Below, piece by piece: positions 1 through 12,260 of a stretch of 64,000 nucleotides of DNA. The notes under the pieces are model-generated. The model worked only from the letters and a program-made list of their open reading frames with translations, was not told the origin of the DNA and made no database searches. A program made the position numbers and the translations under genes. Every line of letters starts with the position of its first letter. The first letter of the stretch is position 1. Source of the DNA: Ignelater luminosus (taxonomy: Eukaryota; Arthropoda; Insecta; Coleoptera; Elateridae); NCBI GenBank assembly GCA_011009095.1, contig VTPC01003962.1:78089-142088 (forward strand), given 5' to 3'.

Positions 1-3000
1 TTATGGTACTTCCCTTGCAAAGTTTTATTAATGTATCTTCAGAGGTGTATTAACAAAAAAATTAAAAAAAAATATGTGAAAAAGTTAGATGCATATTTAT
101 AAGAGACAATATTTGATGTCTGTCTGAAAATGAGTGACGTGCAGACTTTTAGAACATTTAGTACCGTCAAAAGTAGATTGTGTTAAAAAAAGTTATTTAA
201 AAATATCAAAAAATGTCCATGTTAATCAAAAATCATTATTAGTGTTAGTGTGTAGTAGTAATAACATTGGCTGCACGTTACTGTAATTTTTCCGACAGTA
301 ATCAGTTGCAACTATTGTTTATTCATCAAAAATTCTAATAATAATGATAATAACAATGATTATAATTTTTAAAAAAGTGCAGAGTGTGGCAGAAAAGAAC
401 AATATATATATATCTTGCAAATTTCAGTTTATTATGGTTTTATTTTTAGTAATATTTGTTTGTTTTAGAATTAATTTAAATATAATTTGGAAGCGTAATT
501 AATTTACTTAATACTCGCCAAGAAGCAGCAATAGAAACATTTTGGAATTTTTAATATCTACATGTGTCTTATAAAAACAAATAAGTGTACAATAAAAAAT
601 TATGAATGTTTAAAAAAATATGCGTGTAAAATTGCAAAAATGACTGTTAAATAAATGAAGAGATTCTGAGATTATGTTTTCTTCATTCAGTTATTTAAAA
701 ACTTCTAGTTAGCTAATATAAATGAGAATCTAATGCACCGAACTGAAGCCTTTTGGCTGCTTTAAGAGGGAAAAAGTGTCACAGAAAAAAATATATAATT
801 TGTTTATTGTTTACAAGTAAGAATGATAAAAATAATCCTTATATGTAGATAATTTATCAATCAGTAAGTCTGGCAAAAGTTTCTTTGGCATTACCAAAGT
901 TGTTCTGTATAAAAGAATTTACTATTTCGTTCTTCAAAGGTGATTAAAAAAAATGTCTTGGAAAAACACCAGCGAGAAAAAATTTCAATAATGCTATGCG
1001 TGAATATTTTCGAGTTTGATTCAGTTTCAGTCAAAAACTGAAAATCTTTCAAGAAACCTAAAAACAAACGTGGAAATTTCTGTAATTAGTTTATGATTGA
1101 TTGGAACGTAAAACGAGATCTTGCAAAGAGAAAACTTTAATTGCAATTATATAAATTCTAATATTTAGTTATACTAGAAACGTTGTTAAGGTGAAATTTG
1201 GGTGGCCAAGCTAAAAAATTCTACATAAAATTACGTGCTATTGATTTACATATCCTCAAATTATGAACTCCTGAGAACTCTGGCTCATGTTGATCCACTA
1301 CAGCGATAACTGTAAGTGTTGTTTAAAAATAAGGTCTACATAATACAATTTCTCATGGGTATGCCATCAGTTTTTGAAATGCCTTCTATCGAAGGCATTT
1401 ATCAACCATGTCATGATAGATGATATAATAACTCAAATAATAACAGCAGCAAAAGAACCAGAGATAATTGCAAGATTGTTAAATTTCTGCCATCCAAATT
1501 GAAATGTAAAATGTCAGTGTTACTTACCTTGTACATATCTTGTTTTTTTGACAAGATTCCATTTATAAGAGCAACAACATTGTTTTTGTTTCCAATTAAA
1601 AGAAGACTTCGAAGAAATTGTTTGAAAATCCAATGAGGGCAAAGCATTAGTTATACCTCATGTCTGAGATGCTTTTCGCTAAGTCAGAAAATGCTTCCAA
1701 GCGGTGACAGGTATCAGAAACCCCAAACATAGCAGCATCAAATCATTCGACATTTTGAAAATTTAATAAATTGTAAGTTTAATTGTCGATAGTTCGTTAT
1801 CAATCCATTTTTGGGGGTCTACTAAGGTCATCAAAGACAGTAAATATTAGAATTGATGTGGAACTATCATTAGACAAAAAATCATCAATCTTTGATTAAT
1901 GATAATTGATAACCCAGTTTTACGATCTAGTGGAAAGCATTTCAGATGAAGGTTCAATAATTCTAGGCCCATTCCAAGCTTTTTTGTAGTAGACGTACTA
2001 CTAAAAACTGTAGTATTTGATGTCATTAAAAGTTTAGGTCAGGTCACAACCTAGGCAGAATCAATTTCATTTTTGGGACAATTATAGTGCAAGCGTTAAG
2101 TAAACATTTCTTGCAGCCTGATTACGGTGATTAAGACCAAGTTGATTATTGGTTTTAACACCTGGTTTATTTAGTCTATTGTTTATTATTATTCTTCTTT
2201 TTCTTCCTCTTTTTATTTTTTGCAACATATGTGTGCTGAATGTTAATAGTAATGCACGTCCTAAAATGTTCTACGTCAGTTAAGTAAGTTTCTTAAATTA
2301 GATTTTGAAATGTAACTATTAGAATCTATTCGATGCGATTTGCAAAAACTTGAAGAAGTGTGAAGTGTTACTTGACAAAATTAGAGATCATGTAGTTCAA
2401 CGAATGATTCTAAAAAAAATTGTTATGTTTTCTAGCTCTCATCTCTATTTCTCTTCTAGCACTTACTTTCAGTGGTGATTATTGGTGGCATTTTATTAAC
2501 TTACTTAACTGCATCAACTATTAACAACCTGCTTCAAAAATCCAACATTTGGCTTAAGAGCTGCCGTGCTCCGTTCTGGTTATTATAACACATTCTTGGA
2601 AATTTTCTAGAAATTCCAATGTTGGCATTGAGATTGTGTTACTGCATGTCAAAAAACTAGAAGTTTAAAAATTCCAAAGTCTGAGGTTACATATATGCTA
2701 TTTGAAAACTGCATTCCCCTTCCCATGACGTTAACGATTGCAGTTGCAAAACAGTAGACCCACTGAATACAGCCTGTGCTCATCCTGGCTTGGATATTTG
2801 CTTCCCAATGGGAAATGGAAGTGTTTGAGATAATAAAAGTACCTGTTTCAAAGATCTTAAATGACAAAACTATTTAATCGATGGTGTGTTTCTATACAAA
2901 TTACCAAATAAATCCTAATAAATGTTTGGTTTGCCTCTGAAACCTTTGATGATGAGACAACATTTCGACTTTCAAAGAAAGTACAAAAATATCTCAACTA

Positions 3001-5083
3001 AGTTTCTAAAAAAGACAATTCAATTAATAACCAAGGGGCTTGAATAAGCACAGAATTAAGAACAGGAAAACAATAAAAAATTAAAACTCTATACATACGC
3101 GGGAATGACGGCATTTTGGTACTGCATGGCCGAAGGCTTGGGCTCTCTTGGTTTTCATTCCAATACTTATATGAGAAAAAGGGATTCTCTACTAATTTGA
3201 GATTCTTGTACTACTTACTAAATTGATGAACTCAACTTTAATGAATAGATTAAAACAACCGATTTTGAACTTGAAGCACCAAGAACAAATATTCAACACT
3301 ATTAAGAAAACTAGACGTTATTTATTCTATCTTCAATTAACAGAAAGTCATACATGTTTTTAGAGAAATGAGGCAACTGAAAGATTTTGTTCTTTTCATT
3401 GGAAAGCTGTGTGCGGAAAACTAACAGAAAACCATACAAAACGACAAAGACACTCAAGAAGCTCAAAACCACAGAAACGGTGCTTACAAGTCTGTAAGAC
3501 TAAAGAAATTAATAGTTAAAATGGAAAAATATCAATGGAAGATTACCAAATTCAAATTTATGTTTTGCGTTGCATCCAGCAAAGAAATCAGAGATTAGAA
3601 ATACTCTTTTGACGGAAAAATAAAAAACTAGGGACTAAAGTTATGGTAGCTGACACAAATTCATTCAACGATTTACTTATCTTGACTCGAATATTAATAG
3701 TTTAGTCAACACATAGTAAAAATATTCTTTGAAAAGCAGAGAAAGGAAAAATAGCTGCTTTTAGGATGTAGTGTTGCAAGCAGATACATCTAATTGTGCA
3801 CAGCATCATTACCTGAACCTTTACAAAACTTGAAACAAAAAAGGACTTTTAACCATGTACTTGCAGCCAACTATACAATTTCCTCACCATATGGGACAAA
3901 GACATAATGATATTAGCAGTTACGTACTTTTTAATTCATTCAGGCCAATCCAAAAAGTAGCGAAAAACCTCTGAGTAAATCTAAATTAATATACTGATCC
4001 TCCTACCGTCACCAAATAAGTATCTACCTGAATTTAGAAATTTAGGCATTAAAAATACAAAAAAACCGTGATAACTCATGATATTTGTATTTGGATATTT
4101 GTTGACTGTAGTCATAAATAAAAAGCAAATAACTAAATGTCAAAATCATCATGGTACTAGTATCTTATGGCGATTTTTACTTTTTAGTAACAGACCGAAG
4201 AAAAGAATTAAAATTGTATAGTCTACTAAATAGTTTTCAAAGGATAAGATACCAAGAGAAATGATGGAGTGGTAGAGAAAACTGTAATAATAATACATTA
4301 GGTGGGTTTTTGTAAACGATTCTGATTATAACTGTCCAAATCAGAATGAAAATGCTGTCCATACAGTTCAAATATACATAATTAAACATACAAAAATATT
4401 TTGGCTATTCGGGCCAAATACTTTGCCAATTAACTTAGCGAATCTCTCCCAAAGCTTCAGCTTTTACTGTTTTGTCAATCATACTATCTTTCTGATGACA
4501 TCTCGAGAGGTATGCTGCTGTTTAAGATTTAAAAATCAATTTGGCTCTAGGTATTAAGAAGTTACAGATGAATACTTACCATTTAGGTATCTCGAAAAGA
4601 TACACAATTAAAACAAACTAAACTGTCTAAACTTCATTTAGTTTGTTAATAGTCTGCAAGATGTTACGATATTTGTTCCAAATATTTATTGTACAATGTC
4701 TTTTAATAAATTATAAACAATTAAAATCATTGGTATCTTATATCTGAATTATACTTCTTCTCATTGTGTGAAATGTTTATTTCACGAAAACTAGTTATTT
4801 ACAGTCTCATTAATAATAAATTATGTTATTTAACTAAACTAATAAAAATCACATTTATAAATACATTGCTTCGTGAACCCCTTAGGCATTTATATTAATT
4901 AGATACAACAGTACAAACCAATTTAAACTCCTATTCGAATTGCATACCTTCTTAATTTAGATTTTACGGAAATATTTCTTGTCTAACTAATATAAATACT
5001 TAAGTCGTTAGTATTTGTCAACTTATGCTATAAATAAATAAATGGTACAACTAATACATTCTCGTTTTGTAAAAAAGGATGGT
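1..5083. other. Gene-free intergenic region
   Basis: AT-rich sequence with stop codons in all frames and no open stretch that I can tie to a protein family. The only local structure I would name is a perfect hairpin at 1377-1400 (10-bp arms AAATGCCTTC/GAAGGCATTT around a 4-nt loop). The part nearest 5083 must hold the 3' UTR of the minus-strand gene that ends at 5084; reverse-strand AATAAA motifs occur at 4776-4781 and near 4685, but neither can be chosen as the poly(A) signal without transcript data. Confidence 0.6.
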
Positions 5084-6604
5084 TTACTGTTTGCTATTTG
5101 AAGATGTTGAACCAAAGTCAGATTTTGCCTGAAAAAAGCCAAGTTAAATAACATCAACATTAATGTTGCTATGTATTTAATTACTTACAGGTGATCCAAA
5201 GGAGTCACGTAGTTGTCCATTGGCTTTATCAGAAAATGTTGGATATTCTAATGGTAAATCTGCAATGCTTCCATAGTTCTTCTTTGGCTCTTGAGGAGAT
5301 ACAGTAGGATTAAAAGTATTTTGAGAAAATTTAATATTGTTTCCAGGCCGTGGTAACTCTAAAGATGTTTTCATAACTTCCTGATTGGGTCCTGGGTAAG
5401 GTCCCGGATATGGACCAGGATATGGTCCAGGATATGGTCCAGGGTATGGTCCAAGGTATGGTCCAGGGTATGGTCCAGGGTATGGTCCAGGGTATGGTCC
5501 AGGGTATGGTCCTGGATATCCATTAGGGCCTCCTCCTTGCCCATTATATTGCGGCAAACCATAATTATTTAAAGGATTTAAACCAAAATTATTTAATTGA
5601 GGATAACCGTAATTATTTAGTTGTGGTACACCATAGTTATTTGATTGTGGTACACCATAGTTATTCAGTGGTGGTGTAAATTGTGGCAATACATTGGGTT
5701 TGTTAAGATTCAAATTAGAATTCTTATTTTCCTGATTTTGTGATGACACACTAGTCGCAATCGTAACTTGTGCCGGTGAGATATTGTTTTGCTCAGCGAT
5801 GCTTTCTCTCTTTGTGAATGGCTTAGTTACAGTCTCAGGAGTTGTTGAAGCAAAGCTAGTAGAAGTACTAGAAGTGCTAGATGGAATATTTCCTGTAATT
5901 TCCTGTCTGTCTGTTGCTGAAATATCTTCTGCATTTTCGGAGCCTGCAGACCCATCTTCATCTAGAACAGCAAAATCAACTATGCTTTGTATATGTGAAG
6001 GGACAGTCGATTCTTCAGTATTATCGTCTAACCAATGATAATTGCCTGGATCGGTTGAATAAAATCTAACTTTGGATGATAAAAAGCGTAATGGACTAGA
6101 AGTATTTGAAGAAGAATTTGTAGGAGCTGGTAAATATTTGTTTAAGAACACTGCAAATCTTGCCACTAAATTTAATCCACGTCTAAATAAAACTAGATCT
6201 TGTTTAACTTTGTCAACACTAAATAAATTTATTGCGGAATCAATATTCCGATTGTCGAAACCATTCTGATTAAAAACATTTGTCAATAAACCACCCACAA
6301 CCTGAACTAACGGTGAATTTAAACCGAAGGTAGTTTGTTGCGCTATTTCATCTTCGTTGTTATTATTAATGCCTAGTAAGGTATTGCGTTTCTCAATGGT
6401 TTTGATTACATCCGCTGTACTTTCTTCTACGGATGTCACGTTGTTGCTTTCACCTTCTTGGCAGCTCACCCATGCGATAAGGAGGAAGAGCAATATAAAA
6501 TTCGAAATCTAAAAATTAAAAATGCTGTATTTTAATAAACATATGCAAGTTACAATAAATATACAAAAGTGGAAATAAAAAAAACTTACGTTTTTTATAT
6601 GCAT
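5084..6604 (-). CDS. Secreted Pro/Gly/Tyr-rich protein with PGPY array (459 aa, 3 exons)
   Basis: Gene model: exons 6604-6590, 6508-5189 and 5128-5084, all joined in phase 0. The first coding exon is 15 nt (MHIKN), followed by a GTAAG donor at 6589; exon 2 follows a T-rich acceptor and completes a signal peptide (ISNFILLFLLIAWVSC). Exon 2 ends at a GTAAGT donor; exon 3 follows a TTTTTTCAG acceptor and adds 14 residues before TAA. The mature protein has an acidic, N-rich N-terminus, a possibly folded stretch at about residues 60-130 (hydrophobic/charged, includes NLFSVDKVKQDLVLFRRGLN), a Ser/Thr-rich linker, five or six NNYG(V/Y)PQ-type repeats at about 285-325 and eleven PGPY-type tetrapeptides at about 335-377. 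Such composition is typical of insect cuticle, eggshell, silk or other extracellular-matrix proteins. I recognise no named family, so the function is inferred only from secretion and composition. A poly-T tract plus AG about 55 nt upstream of the ATG may mark a further 5' UTR intron. Confidence 0.8.
5389..5520 (-). repeat. 12-bp coding minisatellite (PGPY repeat)
   Basis: Eleven tandem 12-nt units, of the form TATGGTCCAGGG on the plus strand, encode YPGP tetrapeptides on the minus strand. The units differ mainly at silent positions (CCAGGA, CCAGGG, CCTGGA), and one unit encodes LGPY. The unit length is a multiple of three, so gain or loss of copies keeps the frame. Such arrays commonly vary in copy number between alleles. 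Confidence 0.9.
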
Positions 6605-8498
6605 GTCGATGAGCTACACTTCAAACACCGTCCTACCTTTCCAGCACTTTACACTCTAATAAAATAAAAAATTTTAAGCCTTTATTTTTGGTAAAGAATT
6701 CCTTTAAAGGTAATTTAAAAGGTCATTAGTAAATTTCTGATTAATGTAACTGTAGGCACTTTAAAGGTTTTCACAAATTGCAAATACATGACAAAGTCTG
6801 CTAATTACGTGGAAAGTTGGTTATCACTGTCCTAACACGATGACAAAATTGTGTCTTTTGTAATCCATGTATTTGCTTTATTCGGTGTTAATGACAATTT
6901 TTTTCTCATTTGACCTTTGGAATCGGGTAACTGTTAATTATTAAAACTGGATAACAAATAACATGTTTCACTATTAAATGAAAAAACACTTAAGTCAAAA
7001 ACACAGCTTATAAATAGAACAAAAACCCCAATTAGTAAAATAATATAACAAATATATATATATAATATTTTATATTTTATACAATCAGATTACAAATTTA
7101 AAGGGGATTAGTCACAAAATATATATAAGTACGTAAGTTCTCTGGAATATAATTCTATCCAGGGTGTGTGCTATTCATTGTGATATTTTTATTAAAGCAT
7201 TTCATATATTAGTGTATTAATTTAAGTTGTGACAAATTGTGGAATTTTAATGTTCAGTAAAAATTTTATAATTAGTCACAACTTTTCCAACAATTTTGCG
7301 ATGCATATTTTGCAAGTTATTTCAGATATGCTTTGCGGTTTGATAATAAAAAATGGCAAAATAACGAATACATACCTAACTAGTGTAAGGGTTTAAGTTA
7401 TTTATTTCTGAGACATTAATTAATTTAGCCTTTAAACGCATAAAATATTATTTAAAAATCAAAACTGCCAAACTTCCTAGGTATTATAACAATTATAGAT
7501 TGGTTATAGTATATAATCAATCTACTCTTAATTACTTGAAATATTAAAAAAATTATCGCGTAATTTCATGAATTTCATCTATAACTTATATTTCCTCCGC
7601 TATTGCAATTTTGTAAACTGTAAAAAATGCAGAGTCTGTTAAATTAAAAAAGAGTTTTCTATCCTGGAGATTAATACTTCTGATTTATTGTTTCTTCCAA
7701 AATAACCGATGTTTTAAAGCCGCATTCCTAGGTAACTAAAGGGTAGAAATAACGTGGGAGTAATATCATAAAATATCTTCGTTATAGCTTTTTAGACCGT
7801 AGACAATTTTTTAATAGGATGCCAATCAGAAATATTCCTTGGAATCTAAATGTACTGAAATCAATCAGACGATACCATAATGTTATTGCCGACCAAATCC
7901 ATCTGGTCGCATTGACCGGCATTATCTCAACATATTAATTTTCTAAATACTGTAAGTATCGAGAATTAAACGGACTTTGTTATATTAAGAAAATATTGTC
8001 TCGAACAATATCTAATAATGCAATGAACGTACTCGAAGAAATGCAATCAGAGTTCATCTACAGAATACACTCTGTATAATTAGAAATAGTTTTAAAATAC
8101 CTGAAATTTATTTTCTTGCATCTTTTCCTAATAAGAATTTTTGATATTTTGATAAATACCATAAAACTGAATTACTTTGTCCTACTTTTGAAGGTTTTTT
8201 ATCGTTATCTCTGAATATATTAATTACTACAAGCTGTGGCATATACAGCGAGAGCCAAAATTAGATAATAAATTCATTAAATGCAAAATAAGCTGCTTTT
8301 TTACAAAAATCCTCAGACATGTCCATTTTATTTTATAAAAGTACACATGTTAATGTCAGTGTCAATTCTCGACCATTATTTGTTTTAGAGTGATGACGTC
8401 ATCATGAATTATTTTAAATAGCATACCCTGTATATTTTCACGGATTAAGATAGTTGATTTTCTTCTGATTACAATGAAATAGTATTTGATAGCCTTAA
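6605..8498. other. Upstream/intergenic region without genes
   Basis: This is the 5' flank of the minus-strand secreted-protein gene, followed by AT-rich sequence with no supported coding region. No clear TATA box is seen at the expected distance upstream of 6604. The stretch 8300-8498 contains ACCCTGTATA, a string common at ends of insect Tc1/mariner-type elements, but no matching second end was found. Confidence 0.5.
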
Positions 8499-9390
8499 TT
8501 TTAAAAATAACGACACAGATAAAGACAACTGAACATTAAGAAACACAAATTCTATTACTAACAAGAACACACAAAAAACTCTAATATTAACAGAAACAAA
8601 AAGATTGAGTGTTCGAAGTGCCATCCATTAATCTCTTTAACAGTAGGCAAGCCTATTTAAAAATTCCTCCAAGCATTATGGAACTTCTTCGTTAATTCTT
8701 CGAGTTTCACTCCTGATTCAAATTTTTAATTCTTCTAAATTTTGTAGTGTGTTGTAACCTCATACAAAATAATCAAGAGGTGTAAGATCTAAAGACTCTA
8801 TCGCCCCTTGCCTTGCAATCCAGCTTCTAGGAAAGCAATCATTTAAAATCTCACGAAGCCAACCAGCAAAATGTAGCGGTGCATCGTCTTGCTGAGACCA
8901 GATTGTATTATTTGTTAGATCAGGTTCATTTTCGTTGGGGAGAACTTTGGAAAGTGCAGGAACAAGGCCATTTTTAAGAAACTCGAAATATCTTTCTCCT
9001 GTAAGGAGAAAACCTAATACCTTATTGTCTACTATTCCTGTTCAAACATTTATTTTCTGCGGATGTTGAGTATGTGCTTCCACCATCCAACAAGGATTTT
9101 CCCTGCTCCAATACCTGCAGTTTTCTCGGTTAACTATACCATTTATCCAAAAAGTGGTTTTATCGGATAACGGATGAAATTTTTCTTTCTTCAACACACG
9201 TACCATGACTAAACATTCGAAAGTTTTTGATTAGTGGCAATAATTAAGTCGATTTTTTGTGAATGTTTGACGTATCAGTGACATTTAAACAATTGACATT
9301 TCTAGCCTACTTACTTAGATTTTGGTTCACAAACGTTTACAAATTACTTAAGATCAGAGATTTTTTATTTCTGTGTCGTTATTTTTAAAG
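8499..9390 (-). mobile_element. Non-autonomous DDE transposon with TTAA flanks
   Basis: An 892-bp element bounded by inverted repeats: left 8499-8519, right 9370-9390, sharing TTTAAAAATAACGACACAGA. Both ends abut TTAA (8495-8498 and 9391-9394), which looks like the target duplication. The inside carries a broken minus-strand transposase. The element is too short for a full transposase of this family (usually about 340 aa plus flanks), so it is a deletion derivative. Confidence 0.75.
8590..9200 (-). pseudogene. DDE-superfamily (Tc/mariner-like) transposase fragment, degenerate
   Basis: Reverse-strand reading gives a chain of motifs typical of the insect 'Tc3-like' DDE transposases: DKTTFWINGIVNRENCRYW (first catalytic Asp), then a GERYFEFLKNGLVPAL segment, then IWSQQDDAPLHFAGWLRE (second Asp), and LDLTPLDYFV followed by a stop where Trp-Gly is expected (third Asp block). 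It then continues as NLEEL and a C-terminal helix region. The N-terminal DNA-binding domain is missing, and there are at least one in-frame stop and frameshifts, so it cannot make an active enzyme. The family call rests on motif order and spacing; subfamily not assigned. Confidence 0.75.
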
Positions 9391-9635
9391 TTAAGACGCC
9401 CAAAGTGGCAAAGTTACCTGGGAGATTGGAATTCTTTGCCATGCCTCTATAGTGGCAAAGTTCGGTCAATTTCTATACAGTTTTTTATCTACAGGAATTC
9501 TTCTTCAAATTAAAAAAAATGTTGAAGTTAATACAAAAATTACATTTTCTAACTCCTTTAGTGCAAATTCGAATAATTCACATATTTAACTGAAACAAGC
9601 AAGTTTTTTAATACAAAAAATAAAAATTTCTAAAT

Positions 9636-10523
9636 CAGCAAAACATTAAACTCTAAAAAAGAATGCATAAAGACTAAAAAAACATAAAAATACCTAATTC
9701 TTTTTTACAGTTGGATTGCTGCTATAGTTCCTGGCAGGACTAAAGCCAAGGAATAACTAAATGTAATAAAACACCAAATTCTACTTTTAGATGTTTTTTC
9801 TTCATTTGGGTCATATCTTTTGGGGTCATGAGGATACCATCTACGAGAACCGCAGTGGTGCAGTAAAAATAAACCATATGTGATCTTTATTGAATATAGT
9901 CAAACCTATAGGGCTGTAATTTTATAACTATGTAACTCAATCACCGAAATTAACATTTGTTGCTAAAATATCTTATCAGGTGTTCAATAATCTACCATAA
10001 ATACAGACTTACAACCACTTTATTTATGGCTTTACTTTTAAACCGACACTATGATATTGTTTGGGAAAATTGTTTTTGTTAAGTCAAGGAGCACCATGAA
10101 ATCCAAATCAAATGCTGTTTACTATAGTAGCTAATCGTTTACTATTTCAATTCCAAACAACTCTGTAGATGACATTTTGAATGTAATTTGATAGAAAGTA
10201 GCCCGTTCATGCTGCAGTTACTTTTTCTTAGTACTCTTTCTTAAAGGATCTTAGATCTTTACGGCAGAACAGCAGTAAGCATAGACAAACTCAGTCTTGT
10301 GTGGAGGTAGGCTGTGAGCACCGTCAGTACAGAATATAAAACAATTGCAGATCAAGTACTAAAAGTTGTAACTTACTGTTAAACAAAAAACAAGTTTATA
10401 GGGCATCTTGATTTATCTTCAGCATATCTTACCACTACTAATCTTTCCTATTTATGGGACACCTTCTATATGCTTTTTAGTGTACCCCGTGTTTCGCGAT
10501 TTAGAGATGGTTGAGAATCACTG
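9636..10523. mobile_element. Probable non-autonomous hAT-like element (888 bp)
   Basis: The right end reads inward on the minus strand as CAGTGATTCTCAACC, a classic hAT terminal sequence. Immediately outside it is TTCTAAAT (10524-10531); the same 8-mer stands at 9628-9635, directly before CAGCAAAACATTAAAC. An 8-bp target duplication with ends beginning CAG is the hAT pattern. The two terminal repeats match only loosely beyond CAG, so the left boundary is less certain. No transposase reading frame is seen inside; the element would depend on an enzyme supplied elsewhere. Confidence 0.5.
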
Positions 10524-10849
10524 TTCTAAATATTCATGGTTTTAGAAGTGATATTAAGTTTACTTACTGCACTAATTTTGTCCAACACGTCTAATATCTC
10601 ATACTGGTAAATAAAATAGATAATAGTATGCTCCTTAAAAAAAATGTGTATCATGGTTGAAGTCTAAATCTGTAGAGAAGATACCCTAACTTGCTTTTCT
10701 ATTTGTTATCAAGTCAGAAATAATTCTAGTTTGCATAGGATTTACTTTCAGTTCAAGAATAGACACTTTTGATATAAACAGATTTTTTAAAATAGCTGGC
10801 TATCTAACACCATAACACTAAGTCTTTCTTTCACTTTTGATATTATAAC

Positions 10850-12190
10850 AAATTGGAAACTTTATTAAAAACAATAATATCAAATACTCAAAAGTAATCC
10901 AATGGAGACCTTTTAGAAACAAAAGAAACGCTTAAGAATTGTAAACCGTGTTTAGACAAGTATGAAAATTTCAACAAACTGTCTGTTTTCAATTCAAGTA
11001 TTCCAAAACTCTATGCTTAGCTAAGATCTACAAAACGGATAGCAAAAACATAATTGATACACTTTGGCGTCCTGTGGTATCTCAAGTCTCGTCACCGTCA
11101 CTCTTCTTTCCAAAAATCACTAAATAACTTTAAAGCTGCATGCAGCATAAAGAATACGTATAACCTAATACACAAAATTAAAAACATAAACATACTAAAA
11201 GACAGATTTCTAATTAGTTTTGATATTGAAAACCTCTCCCCAATACCCCACTAACAGAAATCAAAACAGTCATTAGAACATATTTACATCTCAAAAAAGA
11301 ATATCCAAACCATTTACAAAAATTGATCAACATCCGTTTGGAACAAAATATTTTTAAATTCGGTGGTAGGATCTACAAATAATCGGAAGGTTTAGCTATG
11401 GGTAACCTACTTTCTCCTCTACTCAGTGAAATATTCATGGACCACCTACAACAGAAATACTTGAAAAATAATTCTTTTGAGAAGAAGATGCAAGTGGGAA
11501 AAAAGTCAAGAATACAGTTTAATAGAAAAAACTTAGGTTTAATACCAATTAACAAAAACAAGCATTTTATGGGAACCATCCCATACTTAAGTAGTGAACA
11601 ATTATCCAGACTTCGCCGGATAATGTCTTGTGAGATTAAATTTATTACGGTTAAACTCTGATGATTTTGTATAGCCAGAACTATAGTCTCACAGTTCAAT
11701 TAAGTTGGTTGTCGCACATTTGAATGAATGTTGGTTCTGTTGTAGAAATTAAATTCTTTATTATTTGAAATGAGACTCTTAAAAAATGATTGAATGAAAT
11801 CTGTTTAATTTTCAAAATTAAATAGGTAGCCTCTCCGAACAGTAAGAACATTAGAAAAACAACATAAATATAGCTTACAAAACAGATGACCTATGGAATA
11901 TGTTTAATAGAAATAAAGACCCAACAGACACGAAAGAAAAATCAGGTATCCAAAAACTAAACTGTCAAAATTACAAAAACACATATATAGACCTAACCAA
12001 TAGAAAAATAAAGTAATGTGTAAATAAACACATGAAGAGAATTACCACAAGCAACAACAACAATACCAATTATTCAGCCAATCACATCTTAAATTCAGGC
12101 TATGATTTCAACTCCAACACAGATAGAGGCTTAATTTCAATAGATGACAGTCAGAGACTAATTCATGAACACACCATTGTTTAAATGGAG
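10850..12190 (+). pseudogene. Penelope-like retroelement remnant (RT and GIY-YIG domains)
   Basis: Plus-strand pieces in shifting frames follow the order of a Penelope-like ORF. Near 11000-11050 is CLAKIYKTDSKNI then LWRPVVS (the 'PKLYGLPKIHK...RPIVS' block). FLISFDIENL (about 11207-11236) is RT motif A. EGLAMGNLLSPLLSEIFMDH (about 11387-11445) is RT motif B. GTIPYLSSEQLSRLRRIM (about 11571-11625) is the connector to the endonuclease. SGIQKLNCQNYKNTYIDLT near 11943-12000 is the GIY-YIG endonuclease region, in which both hallmark motifs are altered (GIQ, YID). The YxDD catalytic motif expected after motif B is absent, consistent with an internal deletion. Multiple stops and frameshifts make it dead. 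Confidence 0.75.
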
Positions 12191-12260
12191 TCAACCAAAG
12201 TTGTTATCCACTTTTAGTATCATTATTTTAAAAAAAATTCTTTATTCAAACTTTAACAAT

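Noticed and set aside
5371-5562. Minus-strand frame rich in DHTLDHTLD repeats
   Set aside because: It is the PGPY minisatellite of the real gene read in another frame.
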